NCBI GenBank assembly: GCA_030641505.1
Contig: DAOWHI010000121.1
Coordinates: 1-7,045 of the forward strand
DNA length: 7,045 bases
Source: Gemmatimonadota bacterium
GTDB taxonomy: Bacteria; Gemmatimonadota; Gemmatimonadetes; JACCXV01; JAHWKZ01
Direction: 5' to 3'
Part shown: positions 1-5,909 of the stretch, piece after piece
Numbering within the stretch: position 1 is the stretch's first letter
How the letters are laid out: the number at the start of each line of letters is the position of its first letter
Notes under the pieces: generated by a model
The model's database searches: none
What the model saw: only the letters and a program-made list of their open reading frames with translations
Told to the model about the DNA's origin: nothing
Position numbers and translations under genes: made by a program

Positions 1-1654
1 CGAAGAGCTCCTCCAGCGACGCGAACGTTGTCCCCCCGAACTCCACAGGTGCAGGGAAAAGACCGTAGAAAAAGAGGTTAAACGAGTTGTCAAACTGGAA
101 CCTCTCATAGCTGCCGCCCACCGTGTAGACGTGATCTCCACTGTAGAAGCTCAGCTCCTCTGTCATCTGGAACACGTCCTGGTTGAGCACGTTGTTGATC
201 GAGAACGGTTCGTGCCCGGCCGTCGTGTACGTAACGCCGTCGACGCCGATCTCCAACGTTGGGAACGGGGCGCTGTTGGGGTTGCGGAAATCCCGGAACC
301 GATTGTAGCTGAGGAAAAAACGGTTGGCGTAGCTGGTGGCTTGGGAGTTCAGCTCCCATACATACGAGTCGAGCTCGTTGTTGATCGAGTAACCGGAGTT
401 CTGGAACGGGAGGCTGTTCTCGTTCGGTCCCCGTCCGGTGTTGTTGACGCTGATCGCGAATGGGTGGGGAGGTAAGGCTCGATCCGCGCGAAGCCGATTG
501 TACCGGAAGATGAAGTGGTTGTTGTCGTTGACATTCCAGTCGAGTTTAGCGAGGAACTTGTCGCTGTTCGTCTCGTGGACGTAATCCTCGAACGCGCCGG
601 TGACGTAACCGTAAGAGTCCATCAAACGATCACTGATCGCCTCGAGATCTGACGCCTGGACCCGAGACACGAATGGGCCGGAGAGCCCGGGTCCTCCCGC
701 CAGGAAGTTCGAGCCCGGGTCGTCTCGCCGAATGCTCTCGACGTTGAAAAAGAAGAACGCCTTGTCCTTTTTGAGCGGTCCGCCGAGGCTGAACCCCGAC
801 TGGTTGAACTTCAAGTCAGGGTTCAAGACATCGTCGCCACTGACCTTGCTGCCGATAAAGTCATCGTTGCGCGTGTACGTATACGCGGTCCCGGTAAACT
901 CGTTGGTGCCGCTCTTCGTTACCGAGTTGATCGCCGCGCCGGTGAACCCGCTCTGACGGATGTCAAACGGTGCGATCGAAACCTGAACCGCCTCGATGGC
1001 ATCGAACGGAACCGGCTCGGAGGCCGTCTGCCCGCCGGGCGCCGGATCGTCAAGGCCGAACGGGTTGTTAAAGTACGACCCGTCCAACGAAATGTTGTTG
1101 TAGAGCCAGTTCTTCCCCCCAAACGAGAAGTTGCCGTCGCTCCGCGGGTCGAGCCGGGCGAGGTCCCGCGTGCTACGGCGGATCGACGGAAGCTGGACGA
1201 CTTGATCAGCGCTCACGTACGTCGCCGCGCCGGTGCGGTGGCTGTTCAGAACCGGGTCTTGTTCCGCAAAGACCTGGATTCCGGCCACCTCGATCGCTTC
1301 GGGAACGAGCGCGAAGTCGCTCCGCACCGTCTGGTTCAAGTTCACGTAGATGTCCCGTTCTTCCCCATCGTTGTGCCCGAGAATCCGGACGGTGATGGTG
1401 TAGGGACCCCCAACCCGCATGTTACGGATGTTGTAGCCTCCGCCCTCTCGCACCACGGCGCCGTACTGCGTTTGGCTGGGCTCGTGAACCGCGCTGACGG
1501 TGGCACCGACCAGCATCTCAACCTCAGTGCTGGTCACCTCTCCGCTCATCGCGCCGGTCGTGACCTGACCGGAGAGGATCGAAGGCAAGAGAAACAGGGC
1601 AAAAAAGAAGACGCCCACCACATGAAGGCGTCTTAGCGGACGGAAGTCAGACAT
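1..1654 (-). CDS. TonB-dependent receptor, Oar-like, with carboxypeptidase-regulatory domain (C-terminus missing)
   Basis: Large outer-membrane beta-barrel receptor of the Oar/TonB-dependent type; 551 codons are present and the reading frame is still open at the window edge, so much of the barrel is missing. Residues 1-29 form a signal peptide: basic RPLRR, then a Phe/Leu-rich core, with likely cleavage near LSG-Q30. Residues about 34-118 resemble a carboxypeptidase-regulatory-like beta-sandwich (GGGYNIRNMRVGGPYTITV, 71-89). Residues about 120-260 are a plug-like domain with the family hallmarks SFGGKNWLYNNISLDG (177-192), PFDIRQSGFTGAAIN (229-243) and SVTKSGTNEFTG (244-255). Barrel strands follow, including GGPLKKDKAFFFFN (291-304). 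The ATG at 1654 has a strong Shine-Dalgarno GGGAGG (1661-1666) six bases upstream. Such receptors import bulky ligands or export/anchor proteins; the substrate cannot be read from the sequence. It has its own promoter, so it is probably not simply part of the upstream operon. No clear TonB box was seen. Confidence 0.92.
   Translation of the reverse strand, partial: MSDFRPLRRLHVVGVFFFALFLLPSILSGQVTTGAMSGEVTSTEVEMLVGATVSAVHEPSQTQYGAVVREGGGYNIRNMRVGGPYTITVRILGHNDGEERDIYVNLNQTVRSDFALVPEAIEVAGIQVFAEQDPVLNSHRTGAATYVSADQVVQLPSIRRSTRDLARLDPRSDGNFSFGGKNWLYNNISLDGSYFNNPFGLDDPAPGGQTASEPVPFDAIEAVQVSIAPFDIRQSGFTGAAINSVTKSGTNEFTGTAYTYTRNDDFIGSKVSGDDVLNPDLKFNQSGFSLGGPLKKDKAFFFFNVESIRRDDPGSNFLAGGPGLSGPFVSRVQASDLEAISDRLMDSYGYVTGAFEDYVHETNSDKFLAKLDWNVNDNNHFIFRYNRLRADRALPPHPFAISVNNTGRGPNENSLPFQNSGYSINNELDSYVWELNSQATSYANRFFLSYNRFRDFRNPNSAPFPTLEIGVDGVTYTTAGHEPFSINNVLNQDVFQMTEELSFYSGDHVYTVGGSYERFQFDNSFNLFFYGLFPAPVEFGGTTFASLEELF
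1601..1634 (-). terminator. Intrinsic-terminator-like hairpin inside the receptor signal-peptide codons (possible attenuator)
   Basis: On the minus strand the arm AAGACGCC (1634-1627) is perfectly complementary to GGCGTCTT (1615-1608) across an 11-base loop. It is followed at once by C and six T (1607-1601), the layout of a Rho-independent terminator. It begins 21 bases after the receptor ATG. The T-run coincides with a Phe-Phe-Phe run in the signal peptide, so coding constraint could explain that part, but not the perfect 8-bp stem. The structure is seen directly; a role in premature termination or attenuation is inferred. No U-run exists for the plus-strand direction. Confidence 0.45.
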
Positions 1655-1710
1655 CTGATCCCTCCCGACTCAAGGAATTCGCGTCGATTTCTTTTGCTAA
1701 ACCTCCCACC

Positions 1711-1738
1711 ATGATAACAGACCTGCACCCAAGTGCAA
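1711..1738 (-). promoter_or_regulatory. Extended -10 promoter for the receptor, with an inverted repeat over the -35
   Basis: Minus-strand reading gives TGTTATCAT (1719-1711), an extended -10 (TGn plus TATCAT, 5 of 6 to TATAAT). It is preceded after 16 bp by a poor -35, TTGCAC (1738-1733). A start of transcription near 1704 would give a leader of about 50 bases with the strong Shine-Dalgarno at its end. The arms TGCAC and GTGCA (1724-1737, 4-base spacer) form a perfect inverted repeat across the -35/spacer, a plausible operator. The promoter lies in the 94-bp gap directly after the hydrolase stop codon. Assignment is by motif only. Confidence 0.55.
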
Positions 1739-1748
1739 GACTCCGTGG

Positions 1749-2753
1749 CTATCGGCTGATCTGTCCAGCAACAAACGCCACCGCCCGCTCCTCGGCCCAA
1801 CACCGCGGTGTCCACGGCGGGCCGGTCACGAACCCGGTATGGCCGCCCTTGGGAGTAAACCGGCATTCGACGCTTGGGGCTGCGCGACGCTCGACCCTAG
1901 GCAGCACTTCGGGCGGTAGGAACGGGTCGTCGACGGCGCTCAAAAGCAGCGTCGGAACGGCGATCCGATCGACGAAATCGATCGACGAGGAACAGGCGTA
2001 GTAATCGGCGGCGTCTTTGAAACCGTGGACCGGCGCCACTGCCGCGTCGTCGTAGGCCCAGAACGTCTTGGCGGCGCGCACACCGGCGATATCGACTTTG
2101 TCCGGGTGACGCTCGGCGAAGGCCAGCGCCTTGGGCTTCAAGCTGTCTAGGAAGTACCGAACGTAATGCGGCCCAAAGCCAGACTCGAGATGCCGCGAGG
2201 CGGCCGCCAGGTCGTACGGCACCGAGATCGTGGCCGCGGCTCGCGCGGCTTGGGGGGCCGACTCACCGCGCTCCCCAAGCCACTTGAGAAGCACGTTGCC
2301 GCCCAGCGAGACGCCGATAAGCCCCAGCCTGAGCCCGGGTTGCCTCCGTTCCAGCTCGCCGACAAGCCAATCCAGATCGCTCGTCTCACCCGAATGGTAC
2401 ATACGATCGCCGCGATTCAGAATGGGCTCACCGCGGGGTTCATCGAGCGGAGTCGCGCACGACCGGAAATTGAGCGCCAACCCGCGCCAGCCTTTGCGAC
2501 GGGAGAGGTCGAGCAGACCGTGGACGTAGAGCGAGTGTGAGCTCCCCTCGAGACCGTGCAAAACGATCACCAACGGCGCCTGATCCGGCCCGTCGACCCA
2601 ATCGAGCAACAGCTCGTCGCCATCGGGCGTGGTCCACGCCTCACGACGCATCGCCACCTTCGGGCCACGACGCAGGACCCGCCCCCACATCGTCTGCAGG
2701 TGGCCACCGGGCAGCCATCGAGCGGGTCGAAATCCATTTTCGTGGTTGGTCAT
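1749..2753 (-). CDS. YheT-family alpha/beta hydrolase (COG0429)
   Basis: A 334-residue alpha/beta-hydrolase of the YheT/ABHD1-3 type, probably a cytoplasmic or membrane-associated esterase or lipase-like enzyme. The N-terminal family signature is present (FRPARWLPGGHLQTMWG, 8-24). The oxyanion-hole region HGLEGSS is at 66-72. The nucleophile elbow GVSLGG is at 147-152 with Ser149, the acid is Asp275 or Asp276 in AVDDPF, and the catalytic His is 305 in PKGGHTGF. NFRSCA (95-100) and YHSGETSDLDW (119-129) are further family marks. The reading frame stays open for 133 codons upstream, but that stretch is Arg/Gly-rich and antisense-like to nothing known and overlaps the UbiA gene. The ATG at 2753 gives the family N-terminus and a 4-base ATGA overlap with the UbiA stop, implying translational coupling. 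Natural substrates of this family are poorly known. Confidence 0.93.
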   Translation of the reverse strand: MTNHENGFRPARWLPGGHLQTMWGRVLRRGPKVAMRREAWTTPDGDELLLDWVDGPDQAPLVIVLHGLEGSSHSLYVHGLLDLSRRKGWRGLALNFRSCATPLDEPRGEPILNRGDRMYHSGETSDLDWLVGELERRQPGLRLGLIGVSLGGNVLLKWLGERGESAPQAARAAATISVPYDLAAASRHLESGFGPHYVRYFLDSLKPKALAFAERHPDKVDIAGVRAAKTFWAYDDAAVAPVHGFKDAADYYACSSSIDFVDRIAVPTLLLSAVDDPFLPPEVLPRVERRAAPSVECRFTPKGGHTGFVTGPPWTPRCWAEERAVAFVAGQISR

Positions 2754-3571
2754 CGCCACGTCGCGATCATAAACAGAAGCAGGAACGTCGCGTTCACGTA
2801 CGCCACCGTCATCACCCACCGGTGGGATGGTATCCAACCCCCGGGACGATCGACGCCGACCACCGCCGCACCCAGCGCGATCGCCAATCCGTAGACCGTC
2901 AGGCCGTGGTGGCCGATAAACCAGCCGGCGGCCGCCAACACCAGGAACCCGGCCCCCGCCCAGACGAGCGTGCCGCGCACACCAAGCCGCGCGGCCAACG
3001 TGCGCTCGCCGCGGGCGGCGTCGGCTTCGAGCTGATACACCTGGGTCAGCGGGTACATCGCGGCAACGACCGCGACCGCTGCCGCCAGCGACCAACCACC
3101 GGCCGCGCCCAGCGGCCAACCGCCTCCGGCGGCACTCCAGCCGAGCGTCCAACCGAGTCCCCCCTGACCGACCGCGATCGCGATCAACGACGCGATGTGG
3201 GATCGCTTCCAGCGAATCCTAGGATGCGAGTACGCGGTAAAGACGAGCCACAACCCGACGTACGTCACCGCAAACGTCCAGCTGACGAGCGGCGCCAACG
3301 CCGCACCCATCGCCTGGAGCATGGTGCTCCAGCGCTCCATGCCGGCCGGGACCTCGGGCGGCTCCGCCAACCCGCCGATCGGCCCTGCGTCGCGATCGTA
3401 GGCCGAGTTGAACGCGTTAGCGCCGGGGTACAGCAGTAGGTGGACAAGCGCGAACCCGAGCGCCGTGCGTCCCATCCAAGGGCCCGGCGCCGAGTACGCA
3501 CCCCACACGTAGATCGGCGATAGCACGTAGACAAACGGGAACCGCAGATGGAGGATCGCGTTCCGCAACAA
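2750..3571 (-). CDS. UbiA-superfamily membrane prenyltransferase, non-canonical first Asp motif
   Basis: A 273-residue integral membrane protein with about nine hydrophobic segments (near 10-26, 37-54, 84-114 as two, 125-145, 163-175, 200-219, 224-240, 253-270). UbiA enzymes transfer a prenyl group to an aromatic or lipid acceptor using Mg-binding Asp motifs. Here motif 1 is NSAYDRDAGPIGG (55-67; Asn55, Asp59, Asp61), shorter-spaced than the usual NDxxDxxxD. The YSHPRIRWK element is at 114-122, and motif 2 is QLEADAARGERTLAARLG (180-197; Asp184, Arg187). This is not the pattern I expect of UbiA or MqnP proper, so the acceptor is unknown. The start is TTG at 3571: an in-frame TAG (the upstream gene's stop codon) lies just before it, no ATG fits, and GAGGGCGA precedes it as a modest ribosome site. 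It lies 9 bp after the TPR gene and overlaps the hydrolase by 4 bases. Confidence 0.85.
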   Translation of the reverse strand: MLRNAILHLRFPFVYVLSPIYVWGAYSAPGPWMGRTALGFALVHLLLYPGANAFNSAYDRDAGPIGGLAEPPEVPAGMERWSTMLQAMGAALAPLVSWTFAVTYVGLWLVFTAYSHPRIRWKRSHIASLIAIAVGQGGLGWTLGWSAAGGGWPLGAAGGWSLAAAVAVVAAMYPLTQVYQLEADAARGERTLAARLGVRGTLVWAGAGFLVLAAAGWFIGHHGLTVYGLAIALGAAVVGVDRPGGWIPSHRWVMTVAYVNATFLLLFMIATWR

Positions 3572-3580
3572 TCGCCCTCG

Positions 3581-4396
3581 CTACCGTAGCTCTTCGATGA
3601 GCTCGCGCGCCTCTTCTTGCTCGAGACGCTCGAACCCGCTCTGCGGATCGAGCTCGACCGCCATATCGAGCTCGCTGAGCGCCGCATCGACGTCGTCCAT
3701 CGCCAAGTAAGTCCGAGCGAGTTGCATCCGGACCGTTACGCGGTTCGGGGCCAGATCGACTGCGCGGCCGAGAAACCGCGCGCTCTCTTCCAACGACACG
3801 TCCGGGTAGCCTCCGAGAATCAGCCGCGCCACAGCCTTGGCGGCCGGATGAACGATCATCAGCTCGCGATGCCAGACACCCAGGATCGTGTGCGGAGCGA
3901 AGTCGTAGGGGTCGAGGACGACGGCATACTCGACCGCCGCCTTGGCCTGCTCGGCGAGATCGATTACCTCGCGTGCCCGTTTCATACGATAGGCGTGAGC
4001 CAGATGTTGGCCGTAGCGACCGACAGCGATCGACAGCGCCGTGTAAGCCCTTGACATGTTGGGGTCGCTGCGCACGGCTGCGCTGGCAGCCCGCACGGCT
4101 TCGATCAGCGTTTCCTCGTCGCCATCGCGTCCTGGCGTCTCCTGGGCCAAGCTGGCGAGCGCGATCGACAGCTTGTAGTGCAGGGTCGCGTTCCCTGGAT
4201 CGTCGTCGAGACCGCTTCGGTAGGCCTCGATCGCTTCCGCCGTCATGGCCGCCGCCATGAAGTTGTCCCCAAGCGTGACCGAAACCCCGGGACCACGCGT
4301 TTGCGCGATCGCAAAACCGGTCGCGGCCAGTTGAAACCCGATCGTGATTACGAAGGCTCTTGGAGTCGTCATGCGAGCTTGAAGCTTTCGCTCCAT
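3581..4396 (-). CDS. Exported TPR protein resembling the RMD1-3 (regulator of microtubule dynamics) family
   Basis: A 271-residue helical repeat protein. An N-terminal signal peptide ends near AIA-Q32 (basic MERKLQAR, then a hydrophobic stretch 14-31), so it is likely periplasmic. TPR-like helices cover about 47-110, 113-162 and 200-250. The segment with DPYDFAPHTILGVWHREL (162-179), the ILGGYPDVSLEESARFLGRA region (193-212) and the terminal acidic helix ending in EELIEELR-like sequence match what I recall of bacterial RMD-like TPR proteins. It has no enzymatic motif; the role is probably protein binding or scaffolding. ATG 4396 is taken as the start, but it lacks a clear Shine-Dalgarno. ATG 4372 (residue 9) also leaves an intact signal peptide. 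It lies 39 bp after the second kinase and 9 bp before the UbiA gene, in the same transcription unit. Confidence 0.8.
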   Translation of the reverse strand: MERKLQARMTTPRAFVITIGFQLAATGFAIAQTRGPGVSVTLGDNFMAAAMTAEAIEAYRSGLDDDPGNATLHYKLSIALASLAQETPGRDGDEETLIEAVRAASAAVRSDPNMSRAYTALSIAVGRYGQHLAHAYRMKRAREVIDLAEQAKAAVEYAVVLDPYDFAPHTILGVWHRELMIVHPAAKAVARLILGGYPDVSLEESARFLGRAVDLAPNRVTVRMQLARTYLAMDDVDAALSELDMAVELDPQSGFERLEQEEARELIEELR

Positions 4397-4435
4397 CCGT
4401 GCGTCGTCAAGCCACGATTTGCGGTACGAAGGGAA

Positions 4436-5074
4436 CTAGATCGGTAGCGCGTACCCACGGGTCGCTTCGAGCTTGTGCTGAACGCGGTCGGCCACCGTGA
4501 TCAGCTCCGCTTCCTCATCGACCAGGTTGCGGGCATCCGTCTCGACAATCAGCACCGGCGACAGATCGTAGTGCGAGATCCAATCTTCGTAGTGCCCGTC
4601 GAGTTGTTCCAGGTACGCAGTCGGAATGGCCTGCTCGAAGTCACGACCCCGCGTGCGAATGCGGTTCTCGAGCACGGGAACGGATGTTCGCAGGTAAATC
4701 AGCAGGTCGGGAGGCACGAGAAACTCCAGCATGATGCCGAACAGCTCGCAGTAGTTCTCGAAGTCACGGTCATCGAGGTGGCCGTTGGTGTGCAAGTTGC
4801 GGGCGAAGATCTCGGCGTCCTCGTAGATCGTGCGATCCTGGATCACCGACTCGGGAATGGCCATGATCTCCTGATGGTGCTGGAACCGTTTGGAGAGAAA
4901 GTAGATCTGCAAGTGGAACGACCAGCGGTCCATCCGAGCGTAGAAATCTGCCAGGTACGGATTCCCATCGACGTGTTCGTAGTACGGCCGCCACGCGAAA
5001 CGCTCGGCCAGCAGCCGGGTCAGGGTCGACTTGCCCGACCCTATGTTGCCGGCGACAGCGCAGAACGTCTTCAT
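4436..5074 (-). CDS. Deoxynucleoside kinase (DRTIYED subfamily, dGK/dAK-like)
   Basis: A 212-residue dNK-family kinase that phosphorylates deoxynucleosides to 5'-monophosphates with ATP, in cytoplasmic salvage. The P-loop GNIGSGKST is at 9-17, the substrate-side EHVDGNPYL at 33-41, and RWSFHLQIYFL at 50-60. The DRTIYEDAEIFA motif (80-91; Asp80-Arg81, the equivalent of the ERS/DRS motif) follows. PPDLLIYLR is at 121-129, and the LID-type RTRGRDFE at 140-147 supplies phosphate-binding arginines. Length is normal for the family. All key residues appear intact. Purine deoxynucleosides are the likely substrates by resemblance to the bacterial dGK/dAK group, but specificity is not certain. Its ATG overlaps the stop codon of the upstream kinase (ATGA, 5071-5074), so the two are translationally coupled. 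Confidence 0.93.
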   Translation of the reverse strand: MKTFCAVAGNIGSGKSTLTRLLAERFAWRPYYEHVDGNPYLADFYARMDRWSFHLQIYFLSKRFQHHQEIMAIPESVIQDRTIYEDAEIFARNLHTNGHLDDRDFENYCELFGIMLEFLVPPDLLIYLRTSVPVLENRIRTRGRDFEQAIPTAYLEQLDGHYEDWISHYDLSPVLIVETDARNLVDEEAELITVADRVQHKLEATRGYALPI

Positions 5075-5736
5075 CGTCCCACCGTTCCGGTCACCAACTC
5101 GAGCTCTTGCTGGCCCGCCTCAATCGCGCCAACGCGGTAGTCGATCAACGCGCGCACCGCCGCGTAGTCGGCATCGCTCCTCACGAAGTCGAGCCGGGTA
5201 ACGTCGATCGTCAGCAAGTCGTGCTGGTAATCGTCGAAGTATCGCTCGTAGGCGTCGTTCAGTCGCGCCAAGTAGTCACGTGACAAGTCGCGCTCGAACG
5301 GCCGGTTTCGTTGCCGGATCCGCTCCATCACAGCATCGGTGTCGGCGCGCAGGTAGACCACTAGATCGGGCGTCACGATCTCGGTCGACAGCGTGTCGAA
5401 CAGTCGGCGCCAGAGCGCGAAATCCTCACCCGAGAGCGTGAGTTCGGCAAAGATGCGGTTCTTTTGGAAGACGTAGTCGGAGTGAATCGGTTCGTGTGTG
5501 TCGCGCACGACGCGAGCGACTTCGCGCTGCTGGCGAAACCGAGCCAGCAGAAAGAACATCTCGGTGTTGAAGGCGTAGCGCTCCATGTCCTGGTAGAAGC
5601 CACCGACCAGGAACGGGTTCTCCTCCACCAGCTCGAGCACCCGCAACCCGCCCATGTCGGCGTGGAGGCGGTGGACCAGCGACGTCTTCCCGACCCCGAT
5701 GATGCCCTCGATCGCCAAGTAGCGGACGGTTCTCAA
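5071..5736 (-). CDS. Deoxynucleoside kinase paralogue (SDYxFxK subfamily)
   Basis: A 221-residue dNK-family kinase, first gene of the minus-strand operon. The P-loop GIIGVGKTS is at 11-19, VEENPFL at 37-43, and RYAFNTEMFFLLARF at 53-67. HSDYVFQKNRIFA (85-97) stands where the downstream paralogue has DRTIYED; TPDLVVYLR is at 122-130 and the LID-type RQRNRPFE at 141-148. The Arg of the ERS/DRS motif is thus replaced (Asp87 by alignment). I recall this SDY-type as a regular second dNK subfamily, sometimes fused to HPPK (folK), rather than a dead copy. The start is TTG at 5736: a TAG five codons upstream closes the frame and no ATG is available. The ribosome site is weak, with GGTAGGG about 14 bases away. 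A TTG at residue 7 is an alternative but would leave only four residues before the P-loop glycine. Confidence 0.9.
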   Translation of the reverse strand: MRTVRYLAIEGIIGVGKTSLVHRLHADMGGLRVLELVEENPFLVGGFYQDMERYAFNTEMFFLLARFRQQREVARVVRDTHEPIHSDYVFQKNRIFAELTLSGEDFALWRRLFDTLSTEIVTPDLVVYLRADTDAVMERIRQRNRPFERDLSRDYLARLNDAYERYFDDYQHDLLTIDVTRLDFVRSDADYAAVRALIDYRVGAIEAGQQELELVTGTVGR

Positions 5737-5785
5737 CGCGGTGGGACCCTACCGGTTGGGGTTCGACTCAAGACGATGACGAGAT

Positions 5786-5814
5786 ATCGTAGACCAGCGA
5801 TGATCATGTGTCAA
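5786..5814 (-). promoter_or_regulatory. Sigma70-type promoter of the kinase operon
   Basis: Read on the minus strand: a perfect -35 TTGACA (5814-5809), a 17-bp spacer, and -10 TACGAT (5791-5786). Transcription would begin near 5779, giving a leader of about 43 bases before the TTG start at 5736. Small palindromes overlap it: AACGCGTT (5813-5820) at the -35 edge, ATGATCAT (5800-5807) in the spacer, and GATATC (5783-5788) at the -10. These could be operator half sites but are too short to prove. Confidence 0.68.
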
Positions 5815-5825
5815 CGCGTTCCAAG

Positions 5826-5850
5826 ACCGAATATATACCGAAAATAGGTC
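5826..5850 (+). promoter_or_regulatory. AT-rich island with 11-bp-spaced ACCGAA repeats upstream of mqnD (possible promoter/operator)
   Basis: In the 173-bp divergent gap (5737-5909) this stretch stands out as AT-rich. ACCGAA occurs at 5826-5831 and again at 5837-5842, exactly one helical turn apart. TATATA (5832-5837) could serve as a -10 for mqnD, although the hexamer 17 bp upstream (TGTCAA) is a poor -35. GACC and GGTC (5825-5828, 5847-5850) bracket the element. No other promoter-like site was found in front of mqnD. Function is inferred from position. Confidence 0.35.
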
Positions 5851-5909
5851 GCAACCAGGCGCTGTTTCCATTGCTCGCTACACCGTCCGCCCGGTAGGTT
5901 CGCCAGGCC

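Noticed and set aside
1202..1636. 144-codon plus-strand frame opposite the receptor N-terminus
   Set aside because: Antisense shadow of signal peptide and regulatory-domain codons; no supporting motifs.
1724..1737. TGCAC/GTGCA inverted repeat as terminator of the hydrolase operon
   Set aside because: Only a 5-bp stem and no T-run follows on the minus strand; it fits better as an operator at the receptor promoter.
2754..3152. N-terminal 133-residue extension of the hydrolase frame
   Set aside because: Low-complexity Arg/Gly-rich sequence inside the UbiA gene; YheT-family homology begins right after ATG 2753, which also makes the ATGA overlap.
2537..3439. Long plus-strand open frame (300 codons) opposite the UbiA and hydrolase genes
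   Set aside because: Arg/Pro/His/Gln-rich translation without domains, wholly antisense to two well-supported genes; typical GC-rich shadow.
4373..4393. AGCTT-rich repeat near the TPR gene start as a hairpin
   Set aside because: The self-complementary parts leave a one-base loop, so no stable RNA hairpin can form.
4475..5140. 221-codon plus-strand frame opposite the kinases
   Set aside because: Complement of conserved kinase codons with no recognisable family or ribosome site.
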